Assembly: GCA_020850915.1 (NCBI GenBank)
Contig: JADZDV010000330.1
Span: 1-16,996 of the forward strand
From: Chloroflexota bacterium
GTDB taxonomy: Bacteria > Chloroflexota > UBA6077 > JADZDV01
Direction: 5' to 3'
DNA length: 16,996 nt
Part shown: positions 1 through 7,243 of the stretch, piece after piece
Position numbering within the stretch: position 1 is the stretch's first letter
Layout of the letters: each line of letters begins with the position of its first letter
The notes under the pieces: model-generated
The model's database searches: none
Seen by the model: the letters and a program-made list of their open reading frames with translations, nothing else
What the model was told of the DNA's origin: nothing
Made by a program: the position numbers and the translations under genes

Positions 1-47
1 CGGCCTGTCGTGGTGGCGCGGCCGAAGAGGAGTCGTTTCTCGCGGCA

Positions 48-63
48 CGATAGCACGCTATCG
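48..63. repeat. Short inverted repeat, 7-bp arms
   Basis: CGATAGC and GCTATCG are separated by 2 nt. The element lies about 67 nt past the end of the leftward glycosyltransferase gene and could form a small hairpin in its transcript. No T-run follows on either strand, so a terminator role is only a guess. The rest of 1-129 shows no gene that I can support. Confidence 0.4.
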
Positions 64-129
64 CACAGAAAGGCTCACTTGCTTGCGACGGACCGGGGTC
101 GGAGACGGACGCAGGCGCAAGCGGCGCGC

Positions 130-885
130 TCAGCGTGGTGGGCCGAACGGGTCCGGGCCGGCGGTGCCGGCGGCGTGGCGCGGGAGCCGCGAGGAGGCGC
201 CGCGCACACGCTCCGTGGAGAGGATCGCAAGTTGTTTCAGGAACGCCCAGACTTCGGGCATACCAAACTTGCTCCTGCCGTGCTTTCGGTCGGTGAAGAC
301 GTATGGGACTTCGACGTACTGCTGGTAGTGGGCCCGGGCCATCACCTCGAGGCCGATCTTGAACCCGATCGGGTTGAGCGCCACGCCTTCCAGGCAGGAG
401 CGGCGAATGGCGAAGAAGCCAGAAGTAGCGTCGCGAATCGGAGTCAGTGGGCGCGTGAGCACGTTTGCGACGGTGGAGACGAACTGGCGTCGCCAGGGCC
501 AGTCCTCCATGCCGCCGCCGGGGACGTAGCGGCTGCCGACGGCCAGGTCCACGCCGGGGCGATCCAGCGCGCGCACCATCTCGGGAATCAGCTCCGGCGG
601 ATGGCTCAGGTCCGCGTCCATGACGGCGATCACGTCGCCGCTGGCGGCCTCCAGTCCACTCAGGACGGCCGAGGCAAGACCGGCTTTCCCCTGGCGATGG
701 AGCACCTGGATCGGGTGCTGCTCGGCCAACCGATCGGCGACCGCTCCAGTGCCATCCGGGGAGTTGTCGTCTACGATCACCAGCTCGTACTCGAGGCCGG
801 CTGGCTCGACGGCAGCCGCCAACCGCGCGACCAGCAATGGCAGCGCGTCGGCCTCGTTATACGTCGGAATGATGACGGAGAGCAT
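130..885 (-). CDS. Polyprenol-phosphate mannose synthase-like glycosyltransferase, family 2
   Basis: This 251-residue GT-A glycosyltransferase probably transfers a sugar (mannose or glucose) from a nucleotide sugar to polyprenyl phosphate at the inner face of the membrane, for lipid-linked glycan or protein glycosylation. The sequence shows the N-terminal SVIIPTYNE strand, a VDDNSPDGT motif (D39, D40), the metal-binding MDAD (D90, D92) followed by LSHPPE, RDATSGF near 151-157, GFKIGLEV near 174-181 and KHGRSKFG near 201-208. These are the marks of the DPM1/Ppm1 branch. There is no C-terminal membrane domain, so it is the short soluble form. It starts at ATG and is divergent from mnmA. The polyprenol-phosphate class is fairly secure; the exact sugar donor is not known. 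Confidence 0.87.
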   Translation of the reverse strand: MLSVIIPTYNEADALPLLVARLAAAVEPAGLEYELVIVDDNSPDGTGAVADRLAEQHPIQVLHRQGKAGLASAVLSGLEAASGDVIAVMDADLSHPPELIPEMVRALDRPGVDLAVGSRYVPGGGMEDWPWRRQFVSTVANVLTRPLTPIRDATSGFFAIRRSCLEGVALNPIGFKIGLEVMARAHYQQYVEVPYVFTDRKHGRSKFGMPEVWAFLKQLAILSTERVRGASSRLPRHAAGTAGPDPFGPPR

Positions 886-919
886 CGGTCCCCAGGATGG
901 CGGCAGGGCCAGAAGTCAC

Positions 920-925
920 ATTGTA
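920..925 (-). promoter_or_regulatory. Candidate -10 box for the glycosyltransferase gene
   Basis: Read leftward this is TACAAT, five of six matches to TATAAT, placed to give a 5' leader of about 28 nt before the ATG at 885. No good -35 box is visible at the normal spacing. Confidence 0.35.
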
Positions 926-1020
926 GCCGACTGCCCCGAAGTTTGCCCTCTGTTCACACTGCTGGCACGGCGCGGGGCCGGAGGCGTGCGCCAGAGGACC
1001 ATTGGTGGGCCGAACCAAGG

Positions 1021-1026
1021 TACAAT
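1021..1026 (+). promoter_or_regulatory. Candidate -10 box for the mnmA operon
   Basis: TACAAT, the same hexamer as the leftward box at 920-925, lies about 33 nt before the GTG start of mnmA. A small inverted repeat (TTGGT ... ACCAA, 1002-1018) lies just upstream. No convincing -35 box is seen. Confidence 0.4.
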
Positions 1027-1058
1027 CCCTTGATCGCACGAGGGATTGGAACGGAAGC

Positions 1059-2141
1059 GTGGCGAAAGGGAAAGTCGTCGTCGGGATGAGCGGCGGCGTC
1101 GACAGCTCGGTCACCGCGGCGTTGCTGGTGGAGCAGGGGTACGAGGTGATCGGCGTGACCCTGAATCTCTGGCCCGAGCTCGAGGGCATGGAGGAGACGT
1201 ACCGAGAGGATGCCTGCTGTGCCCTGGGCGCCACGGATGACGCCCGCCGGGTGGCGGACCGGCTGGACATCGACTACTACGTGGTGAACTTTCGGGACAC
1301 CTTCGAGCGGAAGGTGATCCGCCCGTTCGTGGACTCGTACATCCAGGGCCGGACGCCGAATCCCTGCATCGAGTGCAATCGCAGCATCAAGTACGACGCG
1401 CTGATCGCCAAGGCCGAGCTGTTCGGCGCGGACTTCGCGGCGACGGGCCACTACGCGCGGATCGTGCATGATGACTCGACCGGGCGCTGGACGTTGCGAA
1501 AGGCCGTGGACCGCGACAAGGACCAGTCGTACGTCCTGTACGTGATGAGCCAGGAGCGCCTCGCTCGCACGCTCTTCCCACTCGGGACGTACACCAAGGC
1601 CGAGGTCCGAGCGATCGCCGCGCGTCTGAAGCTGCCGGTGGCGCAGAAGCCGGAGAGCCAGGACATCTGCTTCGTGCCGCGCAAGAGCTACGGCGAGTTC
1701 GTCGAGCGGTATTCGCCGGAGGCCGTGCAGGAGGGACCGATCGTCGACCAGGCCGGCACGGTGCTCGGCACACACCGCGGGATCGCCTTTCACACGGTTG
1801 GCCAGCGGCGCGGGCTCCGGATCGCCACTGGCGCGCCACGCTTCGTGACAGCGCTCCAGCCTGGCACGAACACGGTCGTCGTCGGGGGTCTGGAGGACCT
1901 CTACCGGCGGTGCTGCCTGGTGGACGACGTGAACTGGGTCAGCGTGCCCGGCCTGGACGGGTCGCCGCGGGCCGAGGCGCGCATTCGCTATCGCGCGGAA
2001 GCGTCCCTGGCGACGCTGACGTCCGAAGAAAACGGGCGGGTGCGGGTGGAGTTCGATGAGCCACAGCGCGCCATTACGCCCGGCCAGTCCATCGTCTTCT
2101 ATCACGGCGACGTCGTGGTGGGAGGAGGCCTGATTGTCTAA
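1059..2141 (+). CDS. mnmA: tRNA-uridine 2-sulfurtransferase MnmA
   Basis: MnmA uses ATP to adenylate U34 of Lys, Glu and Gln tRNAs and inserts sulfur to give 2-thiouridine. The protein has 360 residues, a usual length. Visible marks are the PP-loop SGGVDSS (residues 11-17), the NPCIEC motif with the expected catalytic Cys103, a TGHYARI segment, DQSYVLY, and the second catalytic cysteine in SQDIC (Cys204). I chose the GTG at 1059 because it leaves the usual short lead before the PP-loop. A TTG at 1002 would add 19 residues and would overlap the probable promoter. It is the first gene of a six-gene operon and overlaps larE by 8 nt. MnmE, which modifies the same nucleotide at position 5, is the last gene of the operon. 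Confidence 0.96.
   Translation: MAKGKVVVGMSGGVDSSVTAALLVEQGYEVIGVTLNLWPELEGMEETYREDACCALGATDDARRVADRLDIDYYVVNFRDTFERKVIRPFVDSYIQGRTPNPCIECNRSIKYDALIAKAELFGADFAATGHYARIVHDDSTGRWTLRKAVDRDKDQSYVLYVMSQERLARTLFPLGTYTKAEVRAIAARLKLPVAQKPESQDICFVPRKSYGEFVERYSPEAVQEGPIVDQAGTVLGTHRGIAFHTVGQRRGLRIATGAPRFVTALQPGTNTVVVGGLEDLYRRCCLVDDVNWVSVPGLDGSPRAEARIRYRAEASLATLTSEENGRVRVEFDEPQRAITPGQSIVFYHGDVVVGGGLIV
2121..2128 (+). promoter_or_regulatory. Ribosome binding site setting the TTG start of larE
   Basis: GGAGGAGG lies inside the end of mnmA, 5 nt before the TTG at 2134. Its strength and spacing support TTG as the larE start over the GTG at 2155, which has no such site. Confidence 0.65.
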
Positions 2142-2961
2142 CACGGACACCGGCGTGGACGGAGCAGCCGCCCTCCAGCGCCTGCGAGCGGTGGTTCGCT
2201 CGTTCGGATCACTGGTCGTCGCGTTCTCCGCCGGCGTGGACAGCACCCTCGTCGCGGCGGTGGCGGCGGAAGAGCTTGGCCAGAGCGCGCTGGCGGTGAC
2301 GTCGGCCTCAGAGAGCGTGCCGCCTCGGGAGGTCGAGCAGGCCAACGCGCTGGCGCGGACGCTCGGCATTCGCCACCGGGTCATCCTGACACGCGAGATG
2401 GACAACCCGCTCTATCGCGCCAACCCGACCAACCGCTGCTACTACTGCAAGACCACCCTGTACGGAGACCTGCTGGCGATCGCTCGCGAGGAGGGCATCG
2501 GCTGGGTAGCCAACGGAGTGAACGTGGACGACCTGGGGGACTGGCGGCCGGGCATCCAGGCCGCCAACGAGCATGGCGTGCGCAGCCCTCTGGTAGAAGC
2601 CGGTCTTGGCAAGGCAGAGATCCGAGCGGCCGCGAGGATGTTGCGGCTTCCCAACTGGGACAAGCCGGCGCTGGCCTGTCTCTCGTCCCGCGTGCCGTAC
2701 GGCGACGCGATCGACGTCGAGAAGCTGGGGCAGATCGATCGCGCGGAGCAGGTCCTTCGGGAGCTCGGCTTTGAGCAGGTCCGGGTGCGCCACCACGGCT
2801 CGGTGGCCCGCCTCGAGCTGCCAGCGGGCGAGATCGCGCGACTGTTCGCGAACGGTCTGGCCGAGCGCGCGGCGGCGGGGATCAAGGCTCAGGGCTTCAA
2901 GTACGTCGCGGTAGACCTTCAGGGCTACCGCGCAGGCAGCCTGAACGAGACGATCCGCTGA
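2134..2961 (+). CDS. larE: LarE-type ATP-dependent sulfur transferase, three-cysteine form
   Basis: LarE adenylates and thiolates the pyridinium dicarboxylate precursor of the nickel-pincer cofactor first found in lactate racemase. The 275-residue protein has a PP-loop FSAGVDST (31-38), NRCYYCK with Cys102 and Cys105, and KPALACLSSRVPYG with Cys182. Cys182 matches the sacrificial cysteine (Cys176) of the Lactiplantibacillus plantarum enzyme. The extra CxxC makes three cysteines, the arrangement known for the [4Fe-4S]-dependent class of LarE, in which sulfur comes from a cluster and not from the protein. No larA, larB or larC is in the window, so the recipient of the sulfur is unknown. The TTG start is supported by a strong RBS. 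The stop overlaps the coaBC ATG by 1 nt. Confidence 0.88.
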   Translation: MSNTDTGVDGAAALQRLRAVVRSFGSLVVAFSAGVDSTLVAAVAAEELGQSALAVTSASESVPPREVEQANALARTLGIRHRVILTREMDNPLYRANPTNRCYYCKTTLYGDLLAIAREEGIGWVANGVNVDDLGDWRPGIQAANEHGVRSPLVEAGLGKAEIRAAARMLRLPNWDKPALACLSSRVPYGDAIDVEKLGQIDRAEQVLRELGFEQVRVRHHGSVARLELPAGEIARLFANGLAERAAAGIKAQGFKYVAVDLQGYRAGSLNETIR

Positions 2962-4187
2962 TGGACCGGCGCGACGTCCTGGCGGGCCGGCACGTCGTGC
3001 TCGGTGTTACCGCGAGCATCGCCGCGTACAAGGCGGTCGGCCTGGCGAGCGCCCTGCACCAGGCCGGGGCGCTGGTGGACGTGGTGATGACAAAGGAAGC
3101 GACCGAGCTGGTCCGGCCGCTCTCCTTCCAGGCGATCACCCACCGGCCGGTCTCGAGCGAGATGTTCAGTCTGCTCGCCGAGACGGAGATCGGCCACGTC
3201 ACGCTGGGCAAGCGGGCGGACGTCGTTCTGGTCGCCCCGGCTACGGCCCACAGTCTGGCAAAGCTGTCACTCGGTCTCTCGGACGATCTCGTCTCGACGA
3301 CCATCCTGGCCACCGGAGCGCCGGTCATCCTGGCGCCGGCCATGGACGCCGGGATGTACGAGCATCCGGCCGTCCAGGAGAACGTGGCTCGACTGGTGGC
3401 GCGTGGCTGTGTCGTCATCGAACCGGCGAGCGGCCACCTCGCATCGGGACTTGTCGGTCGGGGGCGGTTGGCAGACGAGGCGACTATTCTCGGCACCGTT
3501 CGCCAGGTGCTGGGACGGACTGGCGATCTACGTGGCTGGCGCGTCGTCGCAACCGCGGGCGGCACCCGCGAAGCGATCGATCCGGTGCGAGTGATCGCGA
3601 ACCGCTCGTCCGGCAAGATGGGCCACGCTCTGGCCGAAGCGGCGCGAGACCGTGGCGCGGAGGTAACTCTGATCAGCACCGCGAGCCTGCCGGACCCGGT
3701 CGGCGTGCGCGTGGTGAGGGTGGAGAGCGCCAAGCAGATGCACCGGGCCGTGCTGGAGGCGCTGCGCGGCGCGGACTGCCTGCTCATGGCAGCGGCGGTG
3801 GCCGACTACCGGCCCCGGAGCGCGGCCGGCCAGAAGATCAAGAAGCAGAACGAGGCCGTGACGATCGAGCTGGAGCCGACGACGGACATCCTGGCTGAGA
3901 CCGCCAGCCTCGATGATGGGCATCTCATCAGAGTCGGCTTCGCCGCGGAGAGCGAGCGGCTGGCCGAGTACGCCCGGGAGAAGCTGGAGCGGAAGCGCTT
4001 GGACCTGATCGTCGCGAACGACATCTCCCGCTCGGACAGCGGCTTCATGGCGGACGACAACAAGGTGGTCATCTTCGGACGGGATGGGCTCATTGTGGAC
4101 CTGCCGCTCCAATCGAAGTACGACGTGGCGCACTCCGTGCTGGACGCGGTGGCGCAGCGAGGACAGGAGCGGCATGGCCAGGGATAA
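2961..4187 (+). CDS. coaBC: Bifunctional CoaBC (phosphopantothenoylcysteine decarboxylase / phosphopantothenate-cysteine ligase)
   Basis: CoaBC joins cysteine to 4'-phosphopantothenate (CoaB half, CTP-dependent) and decarboxylates the product (CoaC half, FMN-dependent) on the way to coenzyme A. It has 408 residues, the normal length. CoaC spans about 1-185, with a GVTASIAAYK N-terminus, catalytic His79 in IGHVTLGKRAD, a PAMDAGMYEHP motif, and the flap ASGLVGRGRL. CoaB spans about 190-400, with IDPVRVIANRSSGKMG, AAAVADYRP and a KIKK segment. Compared with E. coli His75/Asn125/Cys158, this protein has His79/Asp129/Ser162. The constant offset of 4 suggests the alignment is right and that two catalytic positions differ. 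It begins 1 nt inside larE and overlaps folE by 14 nt. Confidence 0.94.
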   Translation: MDRRDVLAGRHVVLGVTASIAAYKAVGLASALHQAGALVDVVMTKEATELVRPLSFQAITHRPVSSEMFSLLAETEIGHVTLGKRADVVLVAPATAHSLAKLSLGLSDDLVSTTILATGAPVILAPAMDAGMYEHPAVQENVARLVARGCVVIEPASGHLASGLVGRGRLADEATILGTVRQVLGRTGDLRGWRVVATAGGTREAIDPVRVIANRSSGKMGHALAEAARDRGAEVTLISTASLPDPVGVRVVRVESAKQMHRAVLEALRGADCLLMAAAVADYRPRSAAGQKIKKQNEAVTIELEPTTDILAETASLDDGHLIRVGFAAESERLAEYAREKLERKRLDLIVANDISRSDSGFMADDNKVVIFGRDGLIVDLPLQSKYDVAHSVLDAVAQRGQERHGQG

Positions 4188-4746
4188 CGCGGCCGTTGAG
4201 CGGGCCGTTCGAGACCTGCTGGTGGCGCTCGGCGAGGACGTCGAGCGGGAGGGACTGAGAGAGACACCACGGCGCGTCGCGGAGATGTTCGCCGAGATCC
4301 TGAGCGAGCAGGACGACGACCCGGGACAGCTCCTGGAGACGACCTACGACGAGCAGCACGAGGAGATGGTCATCGTACGCGACATCACCTTCTACAGCCT
4401 GTGCGAGCACCACCTCCTGCCGTTCCACGGCGTGGCGCACATCGCGTACATCCCGCGCGGACACGTCGTTGGTATCTCGAAGCTCGCCCGGGTCGTCGAG
4501 GCGCTGGCGCACCGTCCGCAGGTCCAGGAGCGGATGACGAGTCGGATCGCGGACCTGATCGAAGAGCGGCTCCGCCCGCGCGGGGTGGCCGTCGTCGTGG
4601 CGGCAGAGCACCTCTGCATGACCATGCGCGGCATCAAGAAGCCGGGCAGCCGCGTCGTCACGTCGGCGACGCGCGGCGCGTTCCGCGCTCGCCAGGCGAC
4701 CCGGATGGAGTTTCTCGCCCTGTTGGACGGCGGCAGCTCGCGATGA
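4174..4746 (+). CDS. folE: GTP cyclohydrolase I FolE
   Basis: FolE converts GTP to 7,8-dihydroneopterin triphosphate, the first step of folate synthesis. The 190-residue protein shows EGLRETPRRVAEMF, the zinc site CEHHLLPFHG (Cys77, His80), GISKLARVVEALAHRPQ, and EHLCMTMRGIKKPGS with the third zinc ligand Cys148. The ATG at 4174 is chosen because AGGAG lies 4 nt before it and it gives the usual length. Longer in-frame starts lie inside coaBC. Its stop overlaps the folK start in an ATGA, so the two are probably translationally coupled. Confidence 0.96.
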   Translation: MARDNAAVERAVRDLLVALGEDVEREGLRETPRRVAEMFAEILSEQDDDPGQLLETTYDEQHEEMVIVRDITFYSLCEHHLLPFHGVAHIAYIPRGHVVGISKLARVVEALAHRPQVQERMTSRIADLIEERLRPRGVAVVVAAEHLCMTMRGIKKPGSRVVTSATRGAFRARQATRMEFLALLDGGSSR

Positions 4747-5258
4747 ACGGGGGCGGCTGGGCGACTGCCTACCTCGGACTCGGGGCCAACCTCGGCGACC
4801 GCGCCGTGACCCTGGCGGCCGTCGCCCGCCGACTCGCAGCCGAGCCGTTCCTGCGTGTGGTCCGCGCGTCGTCCCTGGTCGAGAGCGCCCCGGTCGGCGT
4901 GCTCGAGCAGCCCTGGTTCCTGAACCAGGTGCTGGAGGTCCAGACCTCGTTGACACCGCGCGAGCTGCTCGCCCTGGCGAAGACGGCGGAGCAGGAGCTG
5001 GGTCGGCGGCCGTCGCCACGCTGGACGTCCCGTGCGATCGACGTGGACATCCTCCTGTTCGGCGACCTGGCAGTCAGAGAGTCCGACCTCGTGGTGCCCC
5101 ATCCAGAGATGTGGCGGCGGCGCTTCGTCCTGGAGCCGCTGGCCGAGCTGAGGCCGGACCTGCACGCTCCGGATGGACGGCCGATCGCCACGGTGGCGGC
5201 TGCGCTGGCGCCCGAGCAGCCGTTGCGTCCGGCGCCTGCCGCGCCGCTGCTCGACTAG
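4743..5258 (+). CDS. folK: 2-amino-4-hydroxy-6-hydroxymethyldihydropteridine diphosphokinase FolK
   Basis: FolK (HPPK) transfers pyrophosphate from ATP to hydroxymethyldihydropterin, the step before dihydropteroate synthase. The protein has 171 residues. It shows GLGANLGD (12-19), WFLNQVLEV, the signature PRWTSRAIDVDILLFGD with Mg-binding Asp100 and Asp102, and PHPEMWRRRFVLEPLAEL. The ATG overlaps the folE stop (ATGA). The last 25 or so residues are Ala/Pro-rich and outside the conserved fold. folB and folP are not beside it, so the rest of the pathway must lie elsewhere in the genome. Confidence 0.95.
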   Translation: MNGGGWATAYLGLGANLGDRAVTLAAVARRLAAEPFLRVVRASSLVESAPVGVLEQPWFLNQVLEVQTSLTPRELLALAKTAEQELGRRPSPRWTSRAIDVDILLFGDLAVRESDLVVPHPEMWRRRFVLEPLAELRPDLHAPDGRPIATVAAALAPEQPLRPAPAAPLLD

Positions 5259-5270
5259 CGGAGCGCGCCG

Positions 5271-6644
5271 GTGGCCGAGCAGCTCCAGTTGGCCGACACG
5301 ATCGTCGCGATCGCCACGGCCCCGGGTGAGGCGGCCATCGCCGTGGTCCGACTGAGCGGGCCGCGCAGCCGCGAGATCCTCGAGACGATCTTTCGTCCCA
5401 GCGGCAAGGCCCCCCGCAGGCCCTGGACGATGGTGCACGGCTGGGTCGTCGATCCTTTTCGGGACCGACCGATCGACGAAGCGCTGGCGGTGTATATGCC
5501 GGGGCCTCACAGCTACACCGCCGAGGACGTGGTCGAGATCCACTGCCACGGTGGACGTCTGGTGCCGCGAGCCGTCATGGAGCTGGCTTTGACCGTCGGC
5601 GCCCGGCCGGCCCAGCCGGGTGAGCTCACCCTACGCGCCTTCCTGAACGGCCGGCTCGACCTTGCTCAGGCAGAGTCAGTGCTTGACGTCATCAAAGCGC
5701 GTACCGACCAGGCCCAGCGGCTGGCGCTGGCCGGCCTGGCCGGCCGCCTCTCGTCCCGCATCTCCGCGCTGCGCGAGGAGCTGGTCGAGGTACGGGCGCA
5801 CCTGGAGGCAAGCCTGGATTTCTCAGAGGAGGATCTGCCGCTCCGCGACGTCAGCCCAGGCGTCGAGCGCGCCCGGGCTGCTGTTGGCGAGCTGCTTGCC
5901 GGAGCTGACCGGGGGATCGTCGTCCGCCAGGGCGTGCGCACGGCCATCGTCGGTCGGCCAAACGTCGGCAAGTCCAGTCTACTGAACGCGCTGCTGCGCG
6001 CCGATCGCGCGATCGTCACGGACATCCCGGGCACCACGCGCGACACGGTGGAGGAGACGGCCGACCTGGGCGGCGTGCCGTTCTGGCTGATCGACACGGC
6101 CGGCCTGCGTGAGACTCTGGACGCGGTCGAGCGGGTCGGAGTGGAGCGCTCGCGTGCGGCTCTGGCGAGCGCGGCGCTCGTCGTGCTCGTCCTCGACCGG
6201 TCGGAGCCACTGGCCGCGGAGGACCGACGGCTCGCGGAGGAGATCCAGGACCGGCCGGTGGTGGTGGCCATCAACAAGATGGATCTGCCAGGTGTCATCC
6301 CTCTGGGAGAGGCGCTGCGCCTGATCCCAGGCGCTGAAGCGATCGAGCTCTCGGCGCGCACCGGTGAGGGGCTGGCTGATCTGGAGCAGGCGATGCTGCG
6401 CACCGCGGTCGGTCCATTGGAGGGACAGGATCTCGCGGTGGCCTCGCCGCGGCAGAAGGACGCGCTGCTGCGGGCGCGGGCCGCGTTAGACCAGGCGGTT
6501 GTGGCGCTCCGGGACGGGACACCGCCGGACGTGCTGGCCGGGGAGGTGGCCATCGCCGTGCGCGCGCTGGGGGAGATCACCGGCCAGGACGCCACCGAGG
6601 ACTTACTGGACGCGATCTTCTCGCGATTCTGCATCGGGAAGTAG
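5271..6644 (+). CDS. mnmE: tRNA modification GTPase MnmE
   Basis: MnmE works with MnmG (GidA) to add an aminomethyl or carboxymethylaminomethyl group at C5 of U34 in tRNA, using a one-carbon unit from tetrahydrofolate and GTP hydrolysis. All parts of the 457-residue protein are present: the N-terminal folate-binding domain (about 1-120), helical regions, and an inserted G domain with G1 GRPNVGKSS (228-236), G2 DIPGTTRD (251-258), G3 DTAG (275-278), G4 NKMD (335-338) and G5 SARTGEG. The C-terminus is FCIGK with the conserved Cys454. The GTG start has GGAG 7 nt upstream and lies 12 nt after folK. It closes the operon. MnmG is not in the window. Confidence 0.97.
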   Translation: MAEQLQLADTIVAIATAPGEAAIAVVRLSGPRSREILETIFRPSGKAPRRPWTMVHGWVVDPFRDRPIDEALAVYMPGPHSYTAEDVVEIHCHGGRLVPRAVMELALTVGARPAQPGELTLRAFLNGRLDLAQAESVLDVIKARTDQAQRLALAGLAGRLSSRISALREELVEVRAHLEASLDFSEEDLPLRDVSPGVERARAAVGELLAGADRGIVVRQGVRTAIVGRPNVGKSSLLNALLRADRAIVTDIPGTTRDTVEETADLGGVPFWLIDTAGLRETLDAVERVGVERSRAALASAALVVLVLDRSEPLAAEDRRLAEEIQDRPVVVAINKMDLPGVIPLGEALRLIPGAEAIELSARTGEGLADLEQAMLRTAVGPLEGQDLAVASPRQKDALLRARAALDQAVVALRDGTPPDVLAGEVAIAVRALGEITGQDATEDLLDAIFSRFCIGK

Positions 6645-6735
6645 TCGTCTCCCGGGCGTGAAGCGTTGTGGCTCATCGAGAGCCGACTGCTGGCGCGGGT
6701 GGTGTGGGGACGGGCGTTCGGGGCGTTCTTCGCGA

Positions 6736-6741
6736 TATACT
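6736..6741 (+). promoter_or_regulatory. Weak candidate -10 box before the small membrane protein
   Basis: TATACT matches five of six bases of TATAAT, but no -35 box is seen. Initiation from it would leave only about 10 nt before the ATG at 6758, including the GGAGG Shine-Dalgarno. The gene may instead be read through from mnmE. Confidence 0.25.
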
Positions 6742-6757
6742 CTGCCCTGGAGGCGTG

Positions 6758-7150
6758 ATGCCGAGGATGGATCGCGGTGTGGCGCAGCGCTACGCCGCGG
6801 GACGGAAAAAGAGAAAGCGGCTGGACCGTACGGCGCCAGTGGCGCGACCGGTTGCCGATCGGCCGAGGCAGGAGGCAGACGGCAACGACCTGGATGAGGC
6901 GTTGACCGGTACGGCTGGCCAGGGTGCGCGGCCGGCGCCTCGGACCGCGCCACGCACGGGATCGCTCACGATGAGCCGCACAGAGGTCCGACGTGTCGTC
7001 ACGACTGCTCGGCCCCGGGTCTCATCACGCAAGCCATTCTCCGCTTACGCGGATGAGTACCGGTATGTCGCGCACGATCTCCGCCGGTTGGTGGTGGTGG
7101 CCGGTGGGCTGCTCGTTCTCCTGGTCGTGCTCTCGTTCGTCATTCGCTGA
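6758..7150 (+). CDS. Hypothetical tail-anchored small membrane protein
   Basis: I do not recognise a named family. The 130-residue protein has a basic N-terminus (KKRKR at 17-21), a long polar stretch rich in Arg, Ala, Pro and Thr with no clear fold (about 22-95), then a compact end: YADEYRYVAHDLRR followed by one hydrophobic helix at about 111-129 and a final Arg. It therefore looks tail-anchored with a cytoplasmic N-terminus. The ATG at 6758 is preceded by GGAGG at 4 nt, so the longer reading from 6668 is unlikely. The tail resembles small proteins I recall from Chloroflexota, but no function is known to me. It lies 113 nt after mnmE and 93 nt before the M50 peptidase. Confidence 0.7.
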   Translation: MPRMDRGVAQRYAAGRKKRKRLDRTAPVARPVADRPRQEADGNDLDEALTGTAGQGARPAPRTAPRTGSLTMSRTEVRRVVTTARPRVSSRKPFSAYADEYRYVAHDLRRLVVVAGGLLVLLVVLSFVIR

Positions 7151-7243
7151 ACGTGCGCCACCGACCGCTCTGACCGGCCTGGCAGCGGGCGACGGCACGC
7201 TCCATCGTCCTGCCGAGCGCCCATTGCCGACGACAGACCAGCG

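Noticed and set aside
1002..1058. TTG at 1002 as the start of mnmA
   Set aside because: It would add 19 residues not found before the PP-loop in the family, would place the TACAAT box inside the gene, and has no ribosome binding site. The GTG at 1059 fits the family.
10..1089. Long rightward open frame of about 359 codons opposite the glycosyltransferase
   Set aside because: It is antisense to a gene with clear family motifs, has no recognisable domain, and runs through the divergent promoter region into the start of mnmA.
954..2405. Leftward open frame of about 483 codons opposite mnmA and larE
   Set aside because: It covers two well-conserved genes on the other strand and has the Arg/Ala/His-rich look of a GC-rich shadow frame.
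6670..6684. GGCTC/GAGCC hairpin after mnmE as a terminator
   Set aside because: The stem is only 5 bp and there is no T-run. Such hairpins are frequent by chance at this GC content.
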